DNA of 64,000 bases from Sporosarcina sp. FSL K6-1508 (GTDB lineage: Bacteria > Bacillota > Bacilli > Bacillales_A > Planococcaceae). Location of the stretch: positions 1,739,001-1,803,000 of the forward strand of contig NZ_JBBOXF010000001.1 in assembly GCF_038007465.1 (NCBI RefSeq). Reading direction: 5' to 3'. Under the pieces are notes generated by a model. The model was given only the letters and a program-made list of their open reading frames with translations. It had not been told where the DNA came from and ran no database searches. This document shows, piece after piece, positions 1 through 9,080 of the stretch. The position numbers and the translations under genes were made by a program. Each line of letters starts with the position of its first letter. The stretch's first letter is position 1.

Positions 1-357
1 GCAGAAGAAGCTATGACATACTACACATCACTCATCGAGGATTCGGAAATTAAAAGCATTACTCGATACGGGGCTGAAGGACCTGGTGAAGAAGGGACAG
101 TTATACAAGCTGTATTCTCGTTAAAGGGGCAGGAGTTCATGTGTATTGACAGTCATGTTGACCATGAGTTTGCGTTTACCCCGTCTTTTTCTATCTTTCT
201 TACGTGTGATACTGAAGAGGAAATTGACAGCCTTTATGATAAAATGATGCAAAATGGCACAGCACTCATGCCTATAAATAACTATGGGTTCAGCAAGAAA
301 TTCGGATGGTTGAATGACCAGTTTGGTGTATCCTGGCAGTTGAACTTACCAGAGTAA
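1..357 (+). CDS. PhnB-like VOC (glyoxalase-fold) protein, 5' end outside window
   Basis: The frame is open from base 1 (codons for A-E-E-A precede the first ATG at 13), so the real start lies upstream and about 118 C-terminal residues are visible. The K/A-E-E-A-M-x-Y-Y opening and the closing G-W-L-x-D-x-F-G-V-x-W-Q block are typical of the PhnB-like branch of the VOC superfamily (often annotated 3-demethylubiquinone methyltransferase-like). These are small cytosolic dimers; substrate is unknown here. Family assignment is by remembered motifs, not a search. Confidence 0.8.
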   Translation, partial: AEEAMTYYTSLIEDSEIKSITRYGAEGPGEEGTVIQAVFSLKGQEFMCIDSHVDHEFAFTPSFSIFLTCDTEEEIDSLYDKMMQNGTALMPINNYGFSKKFGWLNDQFGVSWQLNLPE

Positions 358-386
358 ACTGAAATAAATATCAATAATCTTTTATT

Positions 387-560
387 ATGGCCAAACATCA
401 GATTTATACGATGGGTGCCGCAAAAGTTTATGGCTGTTATATTTCCAAAGCAGAGAAAAAAGGGCGTACAAAATCAGAAGTCGATGAAATTATCCGTTGG
501 TTGTCAGGGTATAGCCAGGAAGAGTTAGAAGTACAACTGGAAAAGCAGATCATTTTTTAG
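387..560 (+). pseudogene. DUF2200 family protein, C-terminally truncated
   Basis: A 57-codon frame begins M-A-K-H-Q-I-Y and contains A-E-K-K-G-R-T-K-S-E-V-D-E-I-I-R-W-L-S-G-Y, the signature of DUF2200. Members are about 120 residues, so roughly half is missing. No ribosome binding site precedes the ATG. It lies 30 bp after the VOC gene and is probably a decaying remnant; function of the family is unknown. Confidence 0.65.
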
Positions 561-572
561 TAAAGGGTACCG

Positions 573-605
573 GGTTCTAATTCAGTTCTGAATTGATTTA
601 GAACC
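573..605. terminator. hairpin after DUF2200 remnant
   Basis: GGTTCTAA (573-580) pairs with TTAGAACC (598-605), with a further inner ATTCAG/CTGAAT pair. There is no T-run, so this may be a weak terminator or a repeat remnant between convergent genes. Confidence 0.3.
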
Positions 606-645
606 TAGTACTCGACACTAATTATCTTCTGAAGTATCAGTTTCG

Positions 646-1136
646 TTATTTTAGTAAGAATTCATTTAATGCTTGTTGTAAAGTACCAAAGGTTTTCGTT
701 TCTTTATCAAAATTTATACCTAAACGAATCAACTGTCTAACAACATCTGGACGCAAGCCAGTAATGATTGTGCGACATCCCATCATGGAAGTACCGTAAA
801 TAGTTTTCATAAGATGTTCAATTACACTACTTTCCATACTAGCTATGCCAGATAAGTCAATGATTAATGTTTGAAAATGAAGCCTATTAATCTCTTCTAA
901 AATCTTTTCCTCTAGGATCGTTGTTCTAAATGAGTCCATTGCGCCAATTAAGGGAAGTATACATATACTGGGCGTTATTGGAATAATGGGGACAGATAAG
1001 GTTTCAACTATTTCCCTTTGAGCCAAAATCAATGAATCTTTAAATGTTGAATAGTTAATAAAGAATGAATTTAAAAAGTCATCTGAATCAATTTCATAAT
1101 AGCCATTTTTAAAAATGTGTAGAGTAGCCCCTTGAT
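646..1136 (-). pseudogene. RsbR-like STAS-domain protein, N-terminus lost
   Basis: The C-terminal ~120 residues form a STAS domain (I-I-D-L-S-G-I, then G-L-R-P-D-V-V-R-Q-L-I-R-L-G-I), as in RsbR paralogues of the general-stress stressosome. Although an internal ATG lies at 1032, the frame stays open upstream through Q-G-A-T-L-H-I-F-K-N-G until it meets the IS1182-like element, so the gene was cut rather than being a short RsbS-like protein. The usual phospho-threonine region reads M-E-S-S-V, with serine in place of threonine. Probably non-functional, or at best a free STAS module. Confidence 0.7.
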
Positions 1137-2620
1137 GATTTTCAAGTTTTTTAAAAATAAAATTTCGATGTAGTTAAGCTACTTGTAACGACTGTTGCTT
1201 CATTACTACTCTGATCCGATCCGTGGCTAATTTTGAAGCATTATAAACAAGCGTCACCAATTGGAAGTGCAGCTTCGCTTTCTTTCCAGTTCGATGACGG
1301 ACATTATTGAGCCCGAAGAATTCTTTTAAATACGCATTGACCCGTTCGACAGCGGTACGTTCCTTGTACAGTTCATCCCACTTTTTCGATCCCCTGGCTG
1401 GATTGGTGTACTTCCTGAAATCCGTGGATTGTCTAATTTTATAGGTCTTTTGACAAAGGGTGTCGTGTTGTAATGGACAGGTCGCACATTCTTTCGGGCG
1501 TGTATATTTCAGTGTCTTGTATTTCGGATCGAAGCTATCGTAAAGATAGGAATGCTCTACGACACACGTCGGTGCGAAATGCTCGTCGTAACCGACCATC
1601 TCTCCTTCGTTGCGTCGATTATACGGAATGACGGCTTGTAGATTTTGGTCAGTCAATTGTTGATAAATCGGTTCGTAGTCGTAACCGGCATCGAAAAGAC
1701 CTGTGTTAAATAAAGCTGGAAGGTCCCGATCAATTTTCTTCAATAATGGAATGGCTGCTTTCCCGTCATTGAGACTACCGGACGTCATCATACCCGTAAG
1801 AATATATTGGCTTTTTGTGCTGACGGCCAAATGACCTTTATAACCAAACCAGAAGGTGTTTTTTCCATCACTGTTTTTCTTGATTCCCCATTTCGGATCG
1901 ATAGGGGCCTCTTTAAACAACGTTTCTACTGATTCGGATAGCTGATGTACAATCTCTTTTTCATAAATCGGACGCGCTTTCTCCGCCGCCTGTTTTTCTT
2001 TCAACCATTGTTCACGTTCGGCTTTTGGCTTGCGACCGCGCTTTTTCGAAGCCGGCTTTTCTTTCTTTTCGGAAGCCTGGGCACGATCCCTCGCCTCGAA
2101 ATGGGTGGCGTCAATGGCGATGTTTTCTTCGCCAATATGCCCTTCATCGATGGCCAGCAAAATAAGATTGTCATGAATTTGGGTCATCGTATCTGATTCA
2201 CTGATGACGGTAATCATCCTGGAATAAGAAGCTTCGGATGGGATTTGGTCGGAATGAAGAAAACCACAGTCATAACGAAAAATGGGGTCACGATCCAACC
2301 GTCTGACAAGATCCTTGATTGTCACAATACGCTCGACGACGCGAGCGATAAGTGAATAGATCATGGCACCGTAATTCAATTCTCTAGGTGCACCTACTTT
2401 TTTCGGTTTATCGAATAGATTCAAGATAGGATTTAAGTTAACTGTTGAAAAAACTGCTTCAAAATGATGGGTGGGTTCCATCTTATATAATTCATGCATG
2501 TCAAACAGGCTTTGTTGTCGTATAATGGACATAGGGGCATCTCTCCAGTCTGTTATGTATGTGTCGTAACTTACATTATACAGGATTTGGGGAGGTGCTC
2601 TATTTTTTATGTCTTGAAAG
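1137..2620 (-). mobile_element. IS1182-like insertion sequence (edges approximate)
   Basis: A single transposase gene is flanked by imperfect inverted ends: TTTCAAG plus an A/T-rich stretch near 1139 and the reverse complement of CTTGAAAG near 2612-2619. The heptamer CCTTGAT occurs just outside both ends (about 1130 and 2621), a possible target duplication. The left end cuts the STAS gene; the right flank is toxin remnant, so the locus was rearranged beyond a simple insertion. Confidence 0.6.
1174..2532 (-). CDS. IS1182-like DDE transposase
   Basis: 452 residues. N-terminal DUF772-type region (G-A-P-R-E-L-N-Y-G-A-M-I-Y-S-L at ~48-62), lysine/arginine-rich linker (~150-180), then a DDE_Tnp_1-type catalytic core with I-A-I-D-A-T-H-F, F-D-A-G-Y-D-Y and the C-terminal E-R-T-A-V-E-R-V-N-A-Y-L-K block carrying the final glutamate. 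Full length with no frameshift. It would catalyse cut-and-paste movement of its own element. Start ATG follows a weak purine run. Confidence 0.9.
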   Translation of the reverse strand: MSIIRQQSLFDMHELYKMEPTHHFEAVFSTVNLNPILNLFDKPKKVGAPRELNYGAMIYSLIARVVERIVTIKDLVRRLDRDPIFRYDCGFLHSDQIPSEASYSRMITVISESDTMTQIHDNLILLAIDEGHIGEENIAIDATHFEARDRAQASEKKEKPASKKRGRKPKAEREQWLKEKQAAEKARPIYEKEIVHQLSESVETLFKEAPIDPKWGIKKNSDGKNTFWFGYKGHLAVSTKSQYILTGMMTSGSLNDGKAAIPLLKKIDRDLPALFNTGLFDAGYDYEPIYQQLTDQNLQAVIPYNRRNEGEMVGYDEHFAPTCVVEHSYLYDSFDPKYKTLKYTRPKECATCPLQHDTLCQKTYKIRQSTDFRKYTNPARGSKKWDELYKERTAVERVNAYLKEFFGLNNVRHRTGKKAKLHFQLVTLVYNASKLATDRIRVVMKQQSLQVA

Positions 2621-2652
2621 CCTTGATACGTAAGGGCTTAGGATTATGAAAT

Positions 2653-3036
2653 TAACTCGAGTATCTAAAAAATAGAGAAAGATATATTGCTGAAGGTAGA
2701 GCAATAGAAGGAAATGCAGCTCAAAAAATGGCTAGACAAGAAGCGCTTAAAGACAAAATTACTGAACTGCGAAAACAAGGACTTGCCAGAGCGGATGCGA
2801 CAAAGCAAGCTTCAGAATGGATGGGAACAAAAGCAGCACTCCATAATCCAGATCAAATAGCTGGAGGAAGAGCAAACATTATTGGAGGTTTGGGGGATAA
2901 AAGAGTAAATTCCTCCATTGGTTCTCAATGGAAATATAGGATTGATATTGTTGATGATCAAATAAGGGGAATTGCTAAGAATATGACACCTGAGCAGCTA
3001 AAGAATAATTATTTAAATGTGAAATTAACTGAATAA
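2653..3036 (+). pseudogene. polymorphic toxin C-terminus with Ntox15 (HxxD DNase) domain
   Basis: The frame is open from about 2653 (E-Y-L-K-N-R-E-R-Y...) with no plausible start or N-terminal trafficking domain; an ATG at 2728 lacks a clear ribosome site. The segment A-L-H-N-P-D-Q-I-A-G-G carries the H-x-x-D motif and V-N-S-S-I-G-S-Q-W the downstream conserved block of the Ntox15 family, to which the DNase effector Tde1 belongs. It ends 18 bp before its probable immunity gene. I read it as an orphaned toxin tip left after loss of an LXG/WXG-type N-terminus. Confidence 0.7.
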
Positions 3037-3054
3037 TCAAAGGGGGCTTTTTAA

Positions 3055-3600
3055 GTGGAAACTATATTTAGCGATTTTATTAAACATGAAACTGTTGATG
3101 AAGATGTTATTTTGAAGTATAAGGATAAACTTCCTGAAGAGTTAATAGAAACATGGGGAAAATATGGTTTTGGTAGTTTCGTAAATGACTATTTAAAAGT
3201 TATTAATCCAGACGATTATTTAGATGTTTTAGAGAGAAGTTACCTAAGGTATGAGCAAGCGATTCCTATTTTTACAACCGCAATGGGTGATATTATAGTA
3301 TGGGAAAAAGATAAGTATGTAAATTTGTTAAACTTTAGGAAAGGATATGTTAATGTTGTTTCATCCGGATTTGAATTCTTTTTTGATGATTTAAAAGATA
3401 ATGACTTTATGAACGATGAATTAATGTGGCAGCCTTATCCTGAAGCGACTAGTAAATATAGTGCCCCTAACTATGACGAGTGTTTTGGATACACCCCTTT
3501 ATTAGGATTAGGTGGAACAGAAAAAGCTGAAAATCTAAAAACAGTGAAACTAATAGAGCATATATTAATTGCCACTGAATTCATGGGTCCTATTGAATAA
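3055..3600 (+). CDS. Tdi1-like (GAD-like/DUF1851) immunity protein
   Basis: 181 residues from a GTG start behind AAGGGGGC. The N-terminal half (L-P-E-E-L-I-E-T-W-G-K-Y-G-F-G-S-F, then D-Y-L-K-V-I-N-P-D-D-Y) is a GAD-like domain and the C-terminal half (D-E-C-F-G-Y-T-P-L-L-G-L-G-G) matches DUF1851. This is the architecture of Tdi1, the immunity protein for the Ntox15 DNase Tde1. Its position 18 bp after an Ntox15 tip supports that pairing. Expected to bind and neutralise the nuclease in the cytoplasm. The frame is intact. Confidence 0.8.
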   Translation: METIFSDFIKHETVDEDVILKYKDKLPEELIETWGKYGFGSFVNDYLKVINPDDYLDVLERSYLRYEQAIPIFTTAMGDIIVWEKDKYVNLLNFRKGYVNVVSSGFEFFFDDLKDNDFMNDELMWQPYPEATSKYSAPNYDECFGYTPLLGLGGTEKAENLKTVKLIEHILIATEFMGPIE

Positions 3601-3658
3601 CAAGAAACTCAGTTTTAGATAAGACGAGTCGAGTGAACAATGATTAACTCATAAACTA

Positions 3659-3688
3659 AGCTGGAAGATATATTTTCTTCCAGTTTTT
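3659..3688 (+). terminator. Rho-independent terminator after Tdi1-like gene
   Basis: CTGGAAGA (3661-3668) pairs with TCTTCCAG (3676-3683) and is followed by five T. It ends the toxin-tip/immunity unit. Confidence 0.75.
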
Positions 3689-3755
3689 CGCATCTTTCAT
3701 CCCTTGTTTATATTTTAATTATAAACTTTTAAAAATAAGTCCTTACAGAAGTTGA

Positions 3756-4010
3756 TGAATTCAACAATGGAGCGTACTCCCATCACGGATACGTTCTTTT
3801 TTCTATATATAAACAATGTGAGGTTGATAAAAGTCATAAACATTTCATCTGAGTAGAATACCTAAACTTATTAAGTCCTGTTATTCCACGAGACGAATCC
3901 ACTCACGAGACAAATAAGCAGGATCAATCAGCCGTTAAGACGTAAAATTCCGACTAATGCCGCCTACTTATTAATTATAGCCAAATATGGACAATAATCA
4001 ATAATAGGCG
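3756..4010 (+). repeat. toxin-region non-coding repeat, copy 1
   Basis: About 250 bp that recurs at 9966-10200 with the same order of blocks: a hairpin with conserved loop CTCCCATCACGGA (3770-3796), TGTTATTCCACGAGAC, CCGTTAAGACGTAAAAT and an AATAATCAA run. No reading frame spans it. Both copies lie just before a toxin remnant, so it probably belongs to the end of one toxin module and the gap before the next. Confidence 0.75.
3770..3802 (+). terminator. conserved hairpin plus T-run inside repeat copy 1
   Basis: GAGCGTA pairs with TACGTTC around loop CTCCCATCACGGA, followed by TTTTTT. The copy at 9976 has GAGTGTA/TACGCTC, so two stem positions differ yet pairing is kept through G-T wobbles. 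Confidence 0.65.
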
Positions 4011-4125
4011 AAATAGTCAGTAAAACCGGATGTCACTCGCAATCATTTAGTGAGTGCTGCCTGTGTACGGTGCAAATTGGACACAATTCAGAATTAATTA
4101 GAATTGTCTGGTGCACAGGCAGATG

Positions 4126-4341
4126 AAACTGAATTCCCAAATAAATGAAGCAGGTGGGAAATGGCATCAGATGGAACAAGAGTGGGCATCAGCTTTAGGT
4201 AGAGAAGGAGGTAGCGCCAAAGTGAAAATAAAACCTCAATACACTGGTAGTTCCGCTAGACCAGATAATTTTATAGTCGAGTATTCAATCGATGGTGGTA
4301 GGGTAAAAAAGGTAACAGTCCAAAATCAGAATGGGGGTTAG
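4126..4341 (+). pseudogene. non-specific endonuclease toxin C-terminal fragment
   Basis: N-S-Q-I-N-E-A-G-G-K-W-H-Q-M-E-Q-E-W-A followed by R-P-D-N-F-I-V-E-Y matches the last ~70 residues of Endonuclease_NS_2-type toxin tips and is homologous to the tip ending at 6241. The catalytic D-G-G-H segment is absent, so the fragment cannot be active. It begins abruptly inside unrelated sequence at about 4126 and ends next to a YezG immunity gene. Confidence 0.7.
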
Positions 4342-4348
4342 TAAACTT

Positions 4349-4834
4349 ATGGAACAACAGATGAATCAGATGTACCCCGTCATAGCAGAGGATATCCTTG
4401 GTATGATACCTGATGGTAATTGGTATGAGATTTACTTATATGCTGAAATTTTGGATGGTTCTAGAGAAGTGTTCTTTTATTTCAATACTTACGAGAATGA
4501 AGATTTTATATATTCTCATGATATTCCTGCAAAATATAATGTAAGTGAAAAAACCTATGATAGCTTGTTATTAGAATTACAAACTAAATTTCATGATTTA
4601 AGACAAATATTTATTGATAATGATCAAGAGCCTTGGACGAATTTAACACTAATATTGAAGTATCCTGGAAAGATAAAAATTAATTATGATTATGAAGACG
4701 TAATAAATTCGGTTATATCTCCAACGCAGCGACAAATGGTTTTTGAATATCAACATTTAGGGTTGCTACCTCAAAGTGAGATAAACAGACAGTTTGTGCG
4801 GAATTATGTAAATAATAAAAATGGGAAGAGATAA
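4349..4834 (+). CDS. YezG-family (DUF600) immunity protein
   Basis: 161 residues from the ATG at 4349, chosen because GGGGG at 4333-4337 sits about 11 bp upstream; a longer frame from 4331 starts inside the preceding remnant. M-I-P-D-G-N-W-Y-E-I-Y-L-Y-A-E, D-N-D-Q-E-P-W-T-N-L-T and the acidic D-Y-E-D segment are typical of YezG, the antitoxin of YeeF-type LXG nucleases. It directly follows a nuclease tip lacking its active site, so it may survive as an orphan immunity gene. Related to the broken gene at 6247. Confidence 0.85.
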   Translation: MEQQMNQMYPVIAEDILGMIPDGNWYEIYLYAEILDGSREVFFYFNTYENEDFIYSHDIPAKYNVSEKTYDSLLLELQTKFHDLRQIFIDNDQEPWTNLTLILKYPGKIKINYDYEDVINSVISPTQRQMVFEYQHLGLLPQSEINRQFVRNYVNNKNGKR

Positions 4835-4962
4835 AATTCAAATATCTAAAATTCTGACTAGCTGTATGAATTACAAGGCTTATATAAGTGTCGGGTACCA
4901 GGTACTCAAACAATTCGCTACTCTGGTAATTTAATCGTAGGTCCAGGAGTTAAGTGTATAAT

Positions 4963-5001
4963 AGCTTCGCATCAGGATTTATCTCCTGTGTGGGGCTTTT
5001 T
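4963..5001 (+). terminator. terminator after first YezG gene
   Basis: An imperfect stem AGC...CAGGA/TCCTG...GCT spans 4963-4997 and ends in TTTTT. Confidence 0.6.
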
Positions 5002-5088
5002 GTACTTCTATCCCACTGACTTATGGGTAAAGGAACATGAACAGCTAATCGGTACGATGATTACTGCCGCCACTTTTCACACCCTTGA

Positions 5089-6241
5089 AGGGAAAAAGTA
5101 ACTACTATTGAAGAAAACATAGAGGGAAATATAAAATATTATGAGTATGAAAATGGTTTACTCATTAAAGAGTATGTTGTAGGCCAAACAGTTTTCTATG
5201 AAGTTGTTTCCAAAGTTGACTATAAAGTAGAAGAAATCGTTGAAGTCGACAAACCGAAAGAAAACAAATTTCTAGATTATTTTCAGGTTGGATTAGATAT
5301 TGCAGGGCTTGTCCCTGTTATTGGTGAAGCAGCAGATGGGGTAAATGGTGTCATCTATACGGCGAGAGGGGATACGTTAAATGCGGCCCTTTCTTTTGGA
5401 GCGATGATTCCAGTTGCCGGCTGGGCAAGTACGGGCGGGAAATTAGCCTTAAAAGGAAATGATTTAAATCAAGTAAGTAAAGTGGTAAGTACAGAGAAGA
5501 TGGCGTCCATCTATTCGCCAATTTACCAAGATGTCGTCAACAGTTCACTAGGCAAAACTCAAAAGCAACTAGATCTCTTAACTAATACTCATTACCAATT
5601 GGGTAGGCCAAATGCCCTTGCATTCAATATGCCATTCCCAAAAACAGATATTCCTACGAGTATCAAAGTTGGAGATGTTAAGGTTGAAGTGAAGAATGTG
5701 GATGTTGGGGCTAAGGGGACGGGAAAAGGTATAGTCAACGAAGTTAAAGAAATTGACTTCGGAAAGCACATAATAAAAGGTGAAAATGGTAAGAAACAAC
5801 TACTCCCAAATACTAAGTATGTAACCAATAATAACTACAAATATACTACTGATGAACTTGGAAGTATAGTAAATGTAAATGCTCCTGAACTTGTATTGAA
5901 AAAGGCTGATAGAAATAAATATGCCCAGGCAAATGTAGGGGGAAAAGACAGATTACCAGATGATGATGGCGGACATTTAATAGGAGCACAATTTAATGGT
6001 CCTCCTGATATTGATAATCTTGTACCACAAAATAGTCAAATTAATAGGAGGGGTGGAGTTTGGTACGAAATGGAGACTGAGTGGGCCAATGCATTGAAAG
6101 AGATACCACCGAAGAGTTTCTATTAGCATTGATCCAATCTATTCTAATAATTCAATGCGACCTGATTCCTTTATGGTCGAATATGAAATTGAAGGACAAT
6201 TCCCAGTGATTCGTGAGATTGCAAATAAATCAGGAGGCTGA
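5089..6241 (+). pseudogene. LXG-type toxin remnant: pre-toxin domain plus Endonuclease_NS_2 tip (frameshifted)
   Basis: The frame opens at 5089 with no start codon context and runs through a pre-toxin segment (G-L-D-I-A-G-L-V-P-V-I-G-E-A-A-D-G-V, ~5290-5480), a linker, then a nuclease tip with D-D-D-G-G-H-L-I-G-A-Q-F and N-L-V-P-Q-N-S-Q-I-N. The stop at 6126 is caused by a frameshift near 6110: another frame continues to 6241 with D-P-I-Y-S-N-N-S-M-R-P-D-S-F-M-V-E-Y-E-I, the normal family C-terminus. The LXG targeting domain is missing. The pre-toxin part recurs at 6876 and 10414. Confidence 0.8.
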
Positions 6242-6246
6242 TATTG

Positions 6247-6725
6247 ATGAGTTTTGAAATAGAATTAAACAAGTTATATAATAAAATTGCACAACAGGTT
6301 AATGATATGATTCCAACTGAATGGGATAATTTCTATTTTAATGGTGAAGTAAAGGAGGGAGAAGGAGGAGTTTTCTTCTTTTTACACACCAAGGTGAGGA
6401 GCAACACGTTTATTCACATTATATTCCAAAATTATATAGTATAGATAAGAGGGCTTATAATAAAGAACTACATAAATTATTGCAACTAACTGTTGAACTT
6501 CAAAAAGTTTTTACTGATAACGACCAAGAACCTTGGTTTTCAGTGACATTATTATTAAATGATACAGGAAAATTAAATGTACATTTTGATTATACAAATT
6601 GGCATGAAAGTGAATTTGGTCCAACAGCTAGAATTAAGTATTTTGAATATAAATATGTAAGCCAAAACAAAGAACAGCCAGATTTAGATTTAATAGAGAG
6701 AATGAAGGAATTTGAAAAAAAGTAA
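6247..6725 (+). pseudogene. YezG-family immunity gene, frameshifted
   Basis: Starts at ATG 6247 behind AGGAGG (6232-6237), immediately after the toxin stop. Reading begins M-S-F-E-I-E-L-N-K-L-Y-N-K-I-A-Q-Q-V, but a one-base shift near 6390 brings a stop at 6444. Another frame continues through Q-G-E-E-Q-H-V-Y-S-H-Y-I-P-K-L-Y and D-N-D-Q-E-P-W-F-S-V-T to 6725, exactly the rest of a YezG protein. Loss of immunity is tolerable because the neighbouring toxin is also broken. Confidence 0.8.
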
Positions 6726-6730
6726 ACAAT

Positions 6731-6780
6731 AAAGCACTTGATTGCCTTTTAATAGGCGACAAGTGCTTCTTTATATTTTT
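6731..6780 (+). terminator. terminator after second YezG gene
   Basis: AAGCACTTG (6732-6740) pairs with CAAGTGCTT (6760-6768), followed by a T-rich tail. A diverged version follows the SUKH gene at 8773. Confidence 0.8.
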
Positions 6781-6875
6781 ATACTTATTGTAATTAAGTG
6801 GGCGTTAATCCGAGACCTAGTACTTTTCACAGCTCTATAATAAATTCGTCTTCTACTGAAAGTGACTTCTTACTC

Positions 6876-7665
6876 CAAGGAAAACAAAGTACTAGATACT
6901 TTTCAGTTTGACTTAGATATTGCCGGGCTTGTGTGAAGTAGCAGATGGCGTAAATGGAGTTATCTATGCTGCGAGAGGGGATACATTAAATGCAACCCTT
7001 TCTTTGGGAGCGATGATTCCCTTCGCTGACTGGGCAAGTGCGGGTGTGAAATTAACCGGAAAAGCACAAGATCTAAATCAAGTAAGTAAAGTGGTAAGAA
7101 CAGAGAAGATGGAGTCCATCTATTCTCCAATTTACAAAGATGTCGTCAACAGTCCGCTGGGCAAAACTCAAAATCAACTAGATCTCTTAACTAATACTCA
7201 TTACCAATTGGGTACGCCAAATGCCCTTGCATTCAATATGCCATTTGCAAAAACGGATATCCCTATGAGTATCAAAAGTGGAGATGTCGATGTCAAGGTT
7301 GAAATAAAGAATGTGGATGTTGGGGCCAAGGGGACGGATAAAAACATTACGCAAGGTGCAAGACATGGGGAAAGGAAAATTTCCGATGAGACATATGCTA
7401 AATTAAGAAGAGCATCGCCATCTTCTAAAATACAAAAAGAAGTTAATAAAAATATTGATGTTATTATTGGAACTGAGGATTTTGCTTTACCCGAAAAAAT
7501 AATTGAAAAAAACTGCATGCAGATCATATTGTTTCTTTAGAGAAAATAGCTCATTTGGAAGGTTTTGAGACATTGACTTACCAACAACAGAAGGAAATTG
7601 CCGATTTAGTAGAGAATTTTAAAGGTCTTAGTGAAGCGGCTAATATATCTAAAGGTTCAAAATAA
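6876..7665 (+). pseudogene. LXG-type toxin remnant: pre-toxin domain plus HNH-type tip (deletion and frameshift)
   Basis: Second copy of the pre-toxin segment, with a short deletion where V-P-V-I-G-E-A should stand (near 6930), so the upstream frame stops at once. The tip G-A-R-H-G-E-R-K-I-S is followed by a frameshift near 7510; the restored frame reads A-D-H-I-V-S-L-E-K-I-A-H-L-E-G-F and N-F-K-G-L-S-E-A-A-N-I-S-K-G-S-K to 7665, an HNH/WapA-tRNase-like end. Two lesions make it inactive. Confidence 0.75.
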
Positions 7666-7727
7666 TTTGCATATTGGAATATCTATAAAAAAGAAAATAT
7701 TTTGGTAAATCCTGTATTTAGGGAAAA

Positions 7728-7808
7728 ATGATATTAAAAGAAAAAGAACTAGAAATTGAGATACAAAAGATGACAGATGAATTTAATAGGATAAATAAAA
7801 AGGAGTGA
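7728..7808 (+). CDS. 26-residue ORF ahead of SUKH gene
   Basis: A short frame (M-I-L-K-E-K-E-L-E-I-E-I-Q-K-M...) ends in the AAGGAGTGA that forms the ribosome site of the next gene. It may be a leader peptide or the tail of the toxin module; no family recognised. Confidence 0.25.
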   Translation: MILKEKELEIEIQKMTDEFNRINKKE

Positions 7809-7814
7809 TTTCGG

Positions 7815-8513
7815 GTGGATAAGCTATCTTCATTAAAACAATACAGAAAAAGTATAGAATTTGTATCTAACAAAGACTTACTCAATATAGAAAAGGGAAA
7901 TATTCCTAAAAAATGGATAGAAATATTTAAAGAAACAGATAAAACTGAAAAGAAAGATAAATTAATAGCTTTATGGAATGATGTGTGTGAAAAAGAATTG
8001 AGCATTACTATTTCGTACTTGAAAGAGAATTTATTAGAATTTGAATTAATTGTAGATAATGGACAATATGCAGTACTATACAGCGTAAAGAGTGAAAATG
8101 AAGAAATTCTTTATTACGAAGGTGGTATACCGACCAGTTCTATTTATATTTCAGAAATGCAACAAGATTGGTCAAATGTTCCAGAATCTATTAAGAGGTT
8201 CTATGAAAAGTTACACAATGGGTTTTATTATCTGCCAAGTAGAGCTATGGGGCTAGTACCAGTGGAATGCAGTACTCATTTTGAGGATTATGAATGGGGA
8301 ATACTTGAAGAATTAGATGAACCATTAGGAATTAATATGGCTACAACATATGGTTTTTTTGAAAACGGCATGGGAGGATATGTTGCTATAGATTTAAACA
8401 ACTGTATCGATGATGTAGCGACATTATGGTTTACCAATGATAAGCCTGAATATAATGTGGATTTCTGGGATATTGTAGATGAATGGATTGTAATGGGGCT
8501 TCAAGATAATTAA
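7815..8513 (+). CDS. SUKH (SMI1/KNR4-like) immunity protein
   Basis: 232 residues from GTG at 7815, with AAGGAGTGA just upstream. W-N-D-V-C-E-K-E-L-S-I-T, then E-E-I-L-Y-Y-E-G-G-I-P-T-S and the C-terminal F-F-E-N-G-M-G-G-Y-V-A-I-D-L suggest a SUKH-superfamily immunity protein. It follows the HNH tip within 150 bp and would be its antidote. Intact although the toxin is broken. Family is inferred from fold-level motifs and context, so moderate certainty. Confidence 0.65.
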   Translation: MDKLSSLKQYRKSIEFVSNKDLLNIEKGNIPKKWIEIFKETDKTEKKDKLIALWNDVCEKELSITISYLKENLLEFELIVDNGQYAVLYSVKSENEEILYYEGGIPTSSIYISEMQQDWSNVPESIKRFYEKLHNGFYYLPSRAMGLVPVECSTHFEDYEWGILEELDEPLGINMATTYGFFENGMGGYVAIDLNNCIDDVATLWFTNDKPEYNVDFWDIVDEWIVMGLQDN

Positions 8514-8960
8514 AAAACATGAGAATAATTAGAAAATAGCAATACTCTATTAGTCTAATACTCACAAAGTAATCTTACTGAGAAAATCAATAACTCATGT
8601 AGATTGTACCAAAGAATACTTGGGTTATGAAAAATAAATATGATAACTGGCGATATGACATTTGAAACATACGAAATATTGTTGCAGGGAACCAGCCAAA
8701 AACTTACGTAATTAAATAAGTTCGTGGGTTTACAGATAGAATTAGTAATGAATTACTTTATATAGCTAACCATAAAGCACCTGATTGCCTTTTAGGCAGC
8801 AGATGTTGTTTTTTGTGAGAAATTTAAGTATAAAACAATGAATGAGACCAGCTTGAAATTCAGAACTCATGAAGGGTATTGTTAATGGTAACTGAACAAA
8901 AAGTTGAGGGACCAATAATTGAGATGCCTAGTAGATACCATAATCTAGTTACACAGCCAG
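8514..8960. other. gene-free stretch after SUKH gene
   Basis: Apart from the terminator at 8773-8818 there is no convincing coding frame. Small pieces such as G-P-I-I-E-M-P-S-R-Y-H-N-L-V near 8910 look like degraded toxin-tip sequence. Confidence 0.5.
8773..8818 (+). terminator. terminator after SUKH gene
   Basis: AAGCACCTG...CAGATGTTGTT with inner TGCC/GGCA and six T: a diverged version of the terminator at 6731-6780, which suggests the modules share an ancestor. Confidence 0.7.
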
Positions 8961-9059
8961 TTTGGTAAAAGTAAACCTAATCCTAGTTTTCCTATAGAGC
9001 GAAAAAATTTCAATGCAGATACAAGAGAATATTGGAAATTGAGAGTAGAAAATAAATAA
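8961..9059 (+). pseudogene. toxin C-terminal fragment before second SUKH gene
   Basis: About 32 in-frame codons (F-G-K-S-K-P-N-P-S-F-P-I-E-R-K-N-F-N, then Y-W-K-L-R-V-E-N-K) end 21 bp before the SUKH start. This looks like the last residues of a nuclease tip. The rest is deleted. Confidence 0.45.
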
Positions 9060-9080
9060 ATTGTAGAGAGGGATTGTATT

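Noticed and set aside
646..1032. Stand-alone RsbS-like STAS protein
   Set aside because: The frame is open well upstream of the ATG and ends at the IS edge, indicating a truncated RsbR paralogue.
1945..2196. Plus-strand frame over the IS1182-like transposase
   Set aside because: Antisense shadow of a well-supported transposase; composition and lack of start signal argue against it.
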